From Acrocarpospora pleiomorpha (GTDB lineage: Bacteria > Actinomycetota > Actinomycetes > Streptosporangiales > Streptosporangiaceae): DNA of 64,000 bases. The translations under genes and the position numbers were made by a program. The notes beneath the pieces were generated by a model. The model was not told where the DNA came from and searched no databases. It saw only the letters and a program-made list of their open reading frames with translations. The stretch lies in the NCBI RefSeq assembly GCF_009687885.1, contig NZ_BLAF01000010.1, positions 1 through 64,000 of the forward strand, in the 5' to 3' direction. Below, piece by piece: positions 58,275-64,000 of this stretch. Numbering within the stretch: position 1 is the first letter of the stretch; the number at the start of each line of letters is the position of its first letter.

Positions 58275-59428
58275 GCGGGATCAAGGGCGGCGCCTACATC
58301 GTCGGCGCCTACGAGCATCCCGAGCGCCGGATCACCGGGTCGTCGGTGCCGCAGGTGCTCGCCGAGGTGACGCACGGCGCGCTGGCCGACGCGGGCCTTG
58401 GGCCTTCCGACGTGGACGGCTGGTTCGGCTCCTCCGAGCAGCCCGGCCTCGGCGGCCTGTCCATGCTGGAGTACCTCGGCCTGCGCGGGGTGCGGCACGT
58501 CGAGGACACCGAGAGCGGCGGCGCGTCGTACCCGACCCTCGTCGGGCACGCCACCGCCGCGATCATGACGGGCCGCTGCGAGGTCGCGGTCATCGCGATG
58601 GGCGGCCTGCCGCGCTCGCTGCCTCCGCACCGCGCGGTGAGCGGCCCGGAGGACCCCTTCGAGATTCCGTACGGGATCTCGCCGGTAGCCCTGTACGCCC
58701 TGGCCGCCGCCCGCCATATGCACGAGTACGGGACGACGTCGGCGCAACTCGCCGAGGTGAAGGTCGCCGCGTCCGAGCACGCCAAGCACAACCCGAACGC
58801 GCTGCTGCGCGACCCGGTGACCGTCGCGGAGGTCCTGGACTCCCCGCTCATCGCGGACCCGCTGCACCGGCTGGACTGCTGCGTCACGACCGACGGGGGC
58901 GGCGCGGTGGTCGTGGTCAGCCCCGAGGTGGCGGCCCGGCTGGACCGGCACCGGGTGAAGGTGCTCGGCCAGGCGGAGGCGTTCAAGCACGCGGGACCCG
59001 CCGTGGACGTCACCATCACCGGAGCGGTGTGGTCCGGGCCGAGGGCCTTCGCCGAGGCGGGCCTGAAGCCGGTCGACGTCGACTACGCCTCCATCTACGA
59101 CTCCTTCACGATCACTGTCCTGATGCTCCTGGAGGATCTCGGTTTCTGCGGGAAGGGGGAGGGCGGCCGGTTCGTGGCCGACGGCGGCCTGCGGGCGCAT
59201 GTCGGGAAGCTGGCGGTGAACACCGACGGCGGCGGCCTGTGCAACAACCATCCCGGCTCGCGCGGCGGCATGGTGAAGATCATCGAAGCCGTGCGCCAGC
59301 TGCGCGGGGAGGCCAACGCGCCGGTGCAGCTCCCCGACGTCCAGGTGGCGCTCGTGCAGGGGATCGGCAAGGCGATCGGGAGCCGCCATTTCAGCAGCAC
59401 GTTGCTACTCGGTCAGGAGGACACGTGA
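58271..59428 (+). CDS. Thiolase-fold (SCP2/Ltp-like) protein without the usual Cys
   Basis: 385 residues of the SCP2-thiolase-like family (GAYIVGAYEHPERRITGSSVPQVLAEVTHGALADAGLGPSDVDG). The normal nucleophile region reads HVEDTESGGASYPTLVG, with Gly/Ser where cysteine is expected. Later VDYASIYDSFTITVLMLLEDLGFC and NTDGGGLCNNHPGSRGG are conserved in the Ltp2/ChsE-type partners of DUF35 proteins. Known pairs act as retro-aldolases on CoA esters, so C-C cleavage rather than thiolysis is inferred. The DUF35 partner is next, overlapping by 4 nt. Confidence 0.85.
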   Translation: MSGIKGGAYIVGAYEHPERRITGSSVPQVLAEVTHGALADAGLGPSDVDGWFGSSEQPGLGGLSMLEYLGLRGVRHVEDTESGGASYPTLVGHATAAIMTGRCEVAVIAMGGLPRSLPPHRAVSGPEDPFEIPYGISPVALYALAAARHMHEYGTTSAQLAEVKVAASEHAKHNPNALLRDPVTVAEVLDSPLIADPLHRLDCCVTTDGGGAVVVVSPEVAARLDRHRVKVLGQAEAFKHAGPAVDVTITGAVWSGPRAFAEAGLKPVDVDYASIYDSFTITVLMLLEDLGFCGKGEGGRFVADGGLRAHVGKLAVNTDGGGLCNNHPGSRGGMVKIIEAVRQLRGEANAPVQLPDVQVALVQGIGKAIGSRHFSSTLLLGQEDT

Positions 59429-59838
59429 GCCGAGCCGCGCTGCCGGTGCCGGCGGCGACGATCACGCCGGGGCTCGAGCCGTACTGGCGGGCGCTGGCCG
59501 ATGGGGAGTTGCGGTTGCCGTACAGCCGAAAGACCGGGGAGGTGCTGTGGTACCCGCGTGTCGGCGGGGACCTCGAGGTCGAATGGCGGGCCGCCACAGG
59601 GCGCGGCGTGGTCTACAGCGCCACCGTCGTGCGGCGGCCCGCCGGGCCGTACCGCGACAGCGGGCCGTACGCGCTCGCCTACGTGACCCTGGCGGAGGGG
59701 CCGCGGCTGCTGACGCACGTCGTCGGCGTCCCGCCCGCGGAGGTCCGCATCGGCATGCGGGTCCGCGCGGCGATCGAGACCGGCGCGGACGGCGCCGTCA
59801 TCCTGCGCTTCCGCCCCGATGACGGGAGCGAGTCGTGA
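59425..59838 (+). CDS. DUF35 OB-fold protein lacking zinc-ribbon cysteines
   Basis: 137 residues. Partner of the preceding thiolase-like protein: TPGLEPYWRALADGELRLPYSRKTGEVLWYPR stands where DUF35 proteins have a CxxC..CxxC rubredoxin-like knuckle. Here no cysteine remains at all in that region. The OB-fold part (GRGVVYSATVVRRPAGPY.., YALAYVTLAEGPRLLTHVVG) is intact. The pair probably forms a heterocomplex. GTG 59425 overlaps the thiolase stop; its own stop overlaps the RraA start. Confidence 0.87.
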   Translation: MSRAALPVPAATITPGLEPYWRALADGELRLPYSRKTGEVLWYPRVGGDLEVEWRAATGRGVVYSATVVRRPAGPYRDSGPYALAYVTLAEGPRLLTHVVGVPPAEVRIGMRVRAAIETGADGAVILRFRPDDGSES

Positions 59839-60497
59839 CGGCCGACGACGCGGTGCGGGAGGCGGCCGGGCTCGGCACCTGCGCGCTTTCGGACGCGCTG
59901 GACGCCATGGGCCTGCCCGGCGTCCTGCCCGGCGTGCGCGCGCTGAGCGGCGTGCGGGCCGTGGCGGGGCGCGCGGTCACGGTCCGGCTCGGCCCGGCCG
60001 GCGACGGCGTCCCCGCCCGGCACCTGTGCACCTCGGCGGTCGACTCCGCCGGTCCCGGCCAGGTCGTCGTGGTGGCCCACCCGGGACCGTACGAAGGCAC
60101 GGCCCCGGCCGGGTGGGGCGGCATCCTGTCTCTCGCCGCCCACCGCCGCGGCATCGAGGGCGTCGTCGTCGGCGGGCCGGTACGCGACGTCGACGAGGCG
60201 CGCGAGCTCGGCTTCGGCGTCTTCGGTCTCGCCCCGACGCCGGTCACCGCCCGCGGCCGCGTCGTCGAGACCGGCTGGGACGAGCCGATCGTCATCGGCG
60301 AGGTGACCGTCCGCCCCGGCGACCTGGTGGTGGCCGACGAGAACGGCGTCGTCGTGGCGCCCGCCGACCGGCTGCCCGAACTGCTGGCCCGCGCCCGCGC
60401 CATCGTCTCGCGGGAGGCCGCCATCGCGGCCGCGGTGCGCGCGGGCGTGCCCGTGGCCGAGGCGATGGGCCGCGACTACGAGGAGATGCTGTCATGA
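59835..60497 (+). CDS. RraA-family aldolase (HMG/CHA-aldolase type), copy 1
   Basis: 220 residues. The RraA-fold class II aldolase motif is present: WGGILSLAAHRRGIEGVVVGGPVRDVDEA (G..L...A, then G-x-x-RD-x-D). Members cleave 4-carboxy-4-hydroxy-2-oxoadipate or 4-hydroxy-4-methyl-2-oxoglutarate to pyruvate and oxaloacetate/pyruvate with Mg2+. This fits the product of the LigJ-like hydratase. Directly followed by a second, distinct RraA-type gene (4-nt overlap). Confidence 0.88.
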   Translation: MTADDAVREAAGLGTCALSDALDAMGLPGVLPGVRALSGVRAVAGRAVTVRLGPAGDGVPARHLCTSAVDSAGPGQVVVVAHPGPYEGTAPAGWGGILSLAAHRRGIEGVVVGGPVRDVDEARELGFGVFGLAPTPVTARGRVVETGWDEPIVIGEVTVRPGDLVVADENGVVVAPADRLPELLARARAIVSREAAIAAAVRAGVPVAEAMGRDYEEMLS

Positions 60498-61147
60498 CAC
60501 AAGCCGCGGCGCTGCTCGCGCTCGGCACCGGCACCGTGAGCGACGCCCTCGACCGGCTCGGCATCCCCGGCCAGTGCGCCGGCCTCGCCGGGCTGGTCCC
60601 TGGCGGCACCGTCGCCGGTCCCGCCTTCACCGTCCGGTACGGCCCCAACGGCCTGTCCGGCGGCACCGTCGGCGACTACATCGACGACGTGCCGCCCGGC
60701 CACGTCGTCGTGCTCGACAACCGCGGCAGGACCGACGCCACCGTCTGGGGGGACATCCTCACCACGGTCGCCTCAGGCCGCGGCGTCGGCGGCACCGTCA
60801 TCGACGGCGTCTGCCGCGACCTGGACCGCAGCCTCGAAACCGGCTATCCGATCTTCGCCAGGGGCAATTGGATGCGTACCGGCAAGGACAGGGTCAGGGC
60901 CGAGGAGATCGGCGGCCCCGTAGGCATCGGCGGCGTGCGCGTGCACCCCGGCGACATCCTGATCGGCGACCGGGACGGCGTGCTCGCCCTCCCGGCCGAC
61001 CGGCTCGACCAGATCCACGAGGTCGCGGCCGCGATCGCCGCCGCGGAGAACGAGATCAGGGCGCACGTCGCCACCGGCCTGACCCTGCGAGAGGCCCGGG
61101 CCCGCACGGGTTACCACCATCTTCAGGCACAAGAGAGGGAGTCTTGA
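60494..61147 (+). CDS. RraA-family aldolase, copy 2
   Basis: 217 residues. TVWGDILTTVASGRGVGGTVIDGVCRDLDRSLETGYPIFARGNWMRTGKDR is the active-site region, again with the RD-x-D pattern. It differs from copy 1 over most of its length, so the two may form a heteromer or act on different hydroxy-oxo acids. ATG 60494 overlaps the previous TGA; its stop overlaps the TTG start of the UGSC gene. Confidence 0.88.
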   Translation: MTQAAALLALGTGTVSDALDRLGIPGQCAGLAGLVPGGTVAGPAFTVRYGPNGLSGGTVGDYIDDVPPGHVVVLDNRGRTDATVWGDILTTVASGRGVGGTVIDGVCRDLDRSLETGYPIFARGNWMRTGKDRVRAEEIGGPVGIGGVRVHPGDILIGDRDGVLALPADRLDQIHEVAAAIAAAENEIRAHVATGLTLREARARTGYHHLQAQERES

Positions 61148-62760
61148 GGACACACACGCTGTTCGATCCGACGCACGCCCCCGCGACGGCGGACGCGATC
61201 GAGCCGATGGGGCCGGGGCCGCTGCCCGACCTGGCGGGCAAGCGCGTCGCGCTGGTCAAGAACGCCTGGCCGAGCTGGCACGCGATGGTGGACCACCTCG
61301 CCGCCCTGCTCGCCGACCGGCACGAGGGCATCACCTTCGAGCAGTACATCGTCCCCAACGGCTCGGCCGCCGACCCGGAGCTGCTGCGCCGGATCGCCGC
61401 CGAGAACGACGCCGCCGTGGTCGGCCTGGCCAACTGCGGATCCTGTACGGCGTGGAGCTTCCACGACGCCCTGGAACTCTCCCGCCTGTCCCTGCCGGCG
61501 GTGCTGGTCGTCACGAGCGAGTTCGCCGAGCTCGCCGCCGCCGTGGCCCGGGCGAAACGGTCGTCCATCCCGCGGGTGCTGCTGCCGCTCAACCCGGAGA
61601 CCGTGGACCTGCGGGTGGCGCTCGACCTGGTCGACGACGCGGTGGACGAGATCGTCGAGGGGCTGACCGTCCCCGTGGCGGCCGACGGCCCGGCCCCGGC
61701 GGCCGCCTCGCGGTTCGCCGCGGTGGAGGCGGCCGACGACGCGGAAGACGACACCGCGCACGAGTTCTTCTACCGGCGCGGCTGGACCGACGGCCTGCCC
61801 GTCCGGCTGCCCACCGTGCCCAGGGTGGAGCGGCTGCTCGCCGCGCTCGGCCCCGTGGACCCGGGCGAGGTCATCGCCATGATGCCGCCCACCGGCTTCG
61901 GCGTCACCTACGAGTCGCTGGCCGTCAACGCCGTCATGGCGGGCGCCGTGCCGGAGGTGATGCCGATCCTGGTGGCGATGGTGCGCGCCGCCTGCGAACC
62001 GCGGTTCAACCTCAACGGCATCGCCACGACCACCGGTCCGTCCACCCCGCTGGTGATCGTCAACGGGCCGGTCGGCGGCGCGGCCGGGGTGAACGCGGGC
62101 CGCGGCGCCCTGGGTCACGGGTGGCGGGCCAACGTCGCGATCGGCCGCACGCTGCGGCTGCTGATCAACAACATCGGCGGAGCCACGCCCGGGAGCATCT
62201 CCAAGTCCATCATGGGCCAGCCCGGCCGGTTCTCCTTCTGCTTCGCCGAGAACGAGCAGGGCTCGCCGTGGGCGCCGCTGCACGCCGACCGCGGCGTGGA
62301 CCCGGCCGGGAGCGCCGTCACGCTGCTCGGCGCGACCGGCAGCATGAACCTGCTCACGCCGCGCCAGGACGCCGACGCCATGCTCAGCCTGTTCGCCGAC
62401 GGGCTCGCCTTCATGGGCAACCCCAACGTCGTGATGGGCCGGGGCACCGTCGCGGTCCTGATCACCCCGGGGCACGCGCGGGCGCTGGCCGCCGCTGGTC
62501 TGTCCAAGGCCGATGTCGCGGCCGAGATCTGGAAGCGGTCGACGCTGCCGATCGAGCGTTTCCCGCGTTCGGCCCATCCGGACCCGCCGTACGAGTTCGT
62601 GCAGCACGACGGCCTGGTCTACACGGTCAAGGACCCCTCGCACCTGTTCGTGGTCGTCGTCGGCGGGCCGGAGCCCACCCACGCCACCCTCATCCCCAGC
62701 CATCCCAGCAGCGTCCCCGTCACCCGCGCGATCACACCGACTCCGGAGAGGCGACCATGA
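61144..62760 (+). CDS. UGSC-family (Cys form) two-domain protein
   Basis: 538 residues from TTG 61144 (GAGGGAG upstream; TTGA overlap with the previous stop). Residues 1-~180 form the UGSC domain with its motif as CGSC (98-101, codon TGC at 61435, not TGA): VVGLANCGSCTAWSFHDALELSRLSLPAVLVVTSEF. A larger C-terminal domain (about 200-538) has WTDGLPVRLPTVPRVERLL, FNLNGIATTTGPSTPLVIVNGPV, RLLINNIGGATPGSISKSIMGQPGRFSFCFAENE. I do not know its function. Selenoprotein relatives suggest redox or reductase chemistry. A CxxC protein follows immediately. Confidence 0.85.
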   Translation: MRTHTLFDPTHAPATADAIEPMGPGPLPDLAGKRVALVKNAWPSWHAMVDHLAALLADRHEGITFEQYIVPNGSAADPELLRRIAAENDAAVVGLANCGSCTAWSFHDALELSRLSLPAVLVVTSEFAELAAAVARAKRSSIPRVLLPLNPETVDLRVALDLVDDAVDEIVEGLTVPVAADGPAPAAASRFAAVEAADDAEDDTAHEFFYRRGWTDGLPVRLPTVPRVERLLAALGPVDPGEVIAMMPPTGFGVTYESLAVNAVMAGAVPEVMPILVAMVRAACEPRFNLNGIATTTGPSTPLVIVNGPVGGAAGVNAGRGALGHGWRANVAIGRTLRLLINNIGGATPGSISKSIMGQPGRFSFCFAENEQGSPWAPLHADRGVDPAGSAVTLLGATGSMNLLTPRQDADAMLSLFADGLAFMGNPNVVMGRGTVAVLITPGHARALAAAGLSKADVAAEIWKRSTLPIERFPRSAHPDPPYEFVQHDGLVYTVKDPSHLFVVVVGGPEPTHATLIPSHPSSVPVTRAITPTPERRP

Positions 62761-63008
62761 ACTCTTTGCCCGAGGCGATGAGCCGGTTGCAGGGCATGAT
62801 CGGCCAGGACTACCTGATGCGGGCCACGATCGTCGACGCCGCGTCCGTGGACGTCGAGGTGGTCGCGCGCGAGGAGGCGTGCCAGGAGTGCATCGTGCCC
62901 AAGGAGTTCATGCGCGACGTCGCCGACGACTGCCTGTCCGGCACCGGCTACCGCGTGCGCGACCTGGTCTATCCGGGTGAGCGCGCGGCCGAGCCGTGCC
63001 GGCGCTGA
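62757..63008 (+). CDS. Small CxxC protein (83 aa) coupled to the UGSC protein
   Basis: 83 residues. The centre carries EEACQECIVPKEFM (CxxC) plus single cysteines in DDCLSG and EPC near the end. The ATG overlaps the UGSC stop (ATGA) and VanB begins 1 nt after its TGA. There is no signal peptide. No family recognised; size and spacing suggest a metal- or redox-active partner of the UGSC protein. Confidence 0.75.
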   Translation: MNSLPEAMSRLQGMIGQDYLMRATIVDAASVDVEVVAREEACQECIVPKEFMRDVADDCLSGTGYRVRDLVYPGERAAEPCRR

Positions 63009-63009
63009 G

Positions 63010-63948
63010 ATGCGGCTGCGCGTGCGCTCCATGGCCTGTGAGGCCGAGGGCGTGCTCTCGCTGGGGTTGCGCGACCCGGACGGCGGGCGGCTGCCGCCGT
63101 GGTCGCCCGGCGCCCACGTCGACCTGACGGTGCCGGGGTCGCCGCCACGGCAGTTCTCGCTGTGCGGCGACCCCGGCGACCTCGGGGAGTACAGGCTGGG
63201 CGTCCTCCTGGAGGACCCGAGCCGGGGCTGCACCCGCTACGTCCACCACAGCCTGCGGCCCGGCGAGCTGGTCGAGGTGTCGCGGCCGCGCAACAACTTC
63301 CCGCTCGTGCCCTCGCCGCGCTACCTGTTCGTCGCGGGCGGCATCGGCATCACGCCCGTGCTGCCGATGCTCGCCGCGGCCACCGCTGCCGGCGCCGAAT
63401 GGGAGCTGCTGTACGGCGGCCGCCGCCGCCCGTCCATGGCCTTCCTCGACCGGCTCCGCCCGTACGGCGAGCGGGTGCGGATCCACCCGCAGGACGAGGC
63501 CGGCCTGCTCGACCTCGACGAGGCGCTGGACCGCCACGACCCCGCGCCGACCGCCGTGTACTGCTGCGGTCCCGAGCCGCTGCTGGCGGCGATCGGGGAG
63601 CGCGCCCGCGCGCGCGGGTTCGGCCCCCCGCGCATCGAGCGGTTCCGCCCGGTCCAGGTCGCGGCGCCCGAGGGCGGCGAGCGGGCCATCGAGGTGGTGT
63701 GCGGGCGGTCGGGTGTGACGGTCCGGGTCGGCGGGGACAGCACGATCCTGGCGGCGCTGGAGGCGGCGGGCGTTCCCGTGCCCAGCTCGTGCCGGGAGGG
63801 TATCTGCGGCACCTGCGAGACGGCCGTGCTGGACGGGATACCGGACCACCGGGACTCGCTGCTCACCGAGGGCGAGCGGGAGGCGGGAGAGACGATGATG
63901 ATCTGCTGTTCCCGGGCGCTGAGCGAGAAGCTGGTGCTTGATGTCTGA
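63010..63948 (+). CDS. Vanillate-demethylase-type reductase, VanB-like
   Basis: 312 residues of the phthalate-dioxygenase-reductase family. FMN/NAD parts: PRQFSLCGDPGD, FVAGGIGITPVLPMLAAA and VYCCGPEPLLAAI. The C-terminal 2Fe-2S ferredoxin has PSSCREGICGTCETAVLDG and MMICCSRA (C-x4-C-x2-C..C). It feeds electrons from NAD(P)H to the VanA-like Rieske oxygenase encoded in the divergent operon. ATG 63010; the next gene starts within its last codons. Confidence 0.92.
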   Translation: MRLRVRSMACEAEGVLSLGLRDPDGGRLPPWSPGAHVDLTVPGSPPRQFSLCGDPGDLGEYRLGVLLEDPSRGCTRYVHHSLRPGELVEVSRPRNNFPLVPSPRYLFVAGGIGITPVLPMLAAATAAGAEWELLYGGRRRPSMAFLDRLRPYGERVRIHPQDEAGLLDLDEALDRHDPAPTAVYCCGPEPLLAAIGERARARGFGPPRIERFRPVQVAAPEGGERAIEVVCGRSGVTVRVGGDSTILAALEAAGVPVPSSCREGICGTCETAVLDGIPDHRDSLLTEGEREAGETMMICCSRALSEKLVLDV

Positions 63949-64000
63949 ATGGCGGTTCGTCCCCACGGCGACCGCGCACGAAGCGGGCGGCAGGATCGGT
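63941..64000 (+). CDS. Start of a further operon gene, cut by window edge
   Basis: Twenty codons (MSEWRFVPTATAHEAGGRIG) from ATG 63941, which overlaps the VanB stop by 8 nt. The tight spacing shows the operon continues beyond the window. Too short to identify. Confidence 0.6.
   Translation, partial: MSEWRFVPTATAHEAGGRIG

Noticed and set aside
61435..61440. Selenocysteine at the UGSC motif
   Set aside because: The codon is TGC, not TGA, so this is the cysteine form.

Overview
This is high-GC actinomycete chromosome, most like Streptosporangiales (Nonomuraea/Streptosporangium-type). The grounds are the GC bias, frequent GTG/TTG starts, F420-type enzymes (LLM and Ddn-like families), many TetR/MarR/PadR/IclR regulators and a DmdR/IdeR-type iron box. 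The genus is inference. I saw no rRNA, tRNA, CRISPR array, transposase or prophage gene.

Left part (1-24.5 kb): a 5'-cut groEL with a linked TIM-barrel-like gene; an F420-dependent oxidoreductase under a MarR regulator with a clear double operator; a decaying NarL-type two-component locus (kinase remnant, intact regulator, truncated regulator, 20-bp tandem repeats); a DJ-1/PfpI membrane protein; and two SRPBCC genes sharing a 15-bp promoter/operator while the local ArsR gene is only a remnant. Then come a PadR/membrane pair, an Acg-like nitroreductase with a universal stress protein, a secreted ricin-B lectin, a LacI gene and an MFS gene that both carry in-frame internal deletions, an EF-G paralogue with a leader peptide and a frameshift, an iron-box-controlled exporter, an APH-type kinase and an orphan GAF sensor kinase.

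Middle part (24.5-49.5 kb): a secreted hydrolase with a Calx-beta-like tail; an ABC ATPase fragment and a FadR gene between ~60-bp imperfect direct repeats; an MFS exporter; a xanthine-dehydrogenase/CO-dehydrogenase-type L-M-S operon; a TetR/FAD-monooxygenase pair with a perfect palindrome between them; a patch of gene fragments at 36.5-37.1 kb; a SnoaL-like gene behind a strong promoter and a 5' hairpin; and a minus-strand aromatic/maleate operon (maleate-isomerase-like protein, VOC dioxygenase, small protein, hydrolase, aryl-AMP ligase, TetR, SDR). An erythromycin esterase, a Ddn-like enzyme with MarR, a small HTH/membrane pair and a DMT/XRE-cupin pair follow.

Right part (49.5-64 kb): one catabolic island built around an IclR regulator. 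The minus operon encodes IclR, RidA, a LigJ-type hydratase, a VanA-type Rieske oxygenase and a DesZ/LigB-type ring-cleavage dioxygenase. The divergent plus operon encodes CoA-transferase A/B, a thiolase-like protein, a DUF35 protein, two RraA-type aldolases, a UGSC-family protein, an 83-aa CxxC protein, VanB reductase and the start of a further gene. Seven consecutive junctions overlap by 4 nt. A GAAC-n5-GTTC-type operator, or a variant of it, recurs at the promoters of both operons, the solute-binding lipoprotein and the amidohydrolase. The enzymes fit a methoxylated gallate/syringate-type 4,5-cleavage route (demethylation, ring opening, hydration, aldol cleavage to pyruvate and oxaloacetate). 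The UGSC/CxxC pair and the non-canonical thiolase/DUF35 pair are the least explained parts and the best candidates for new biochemistry.
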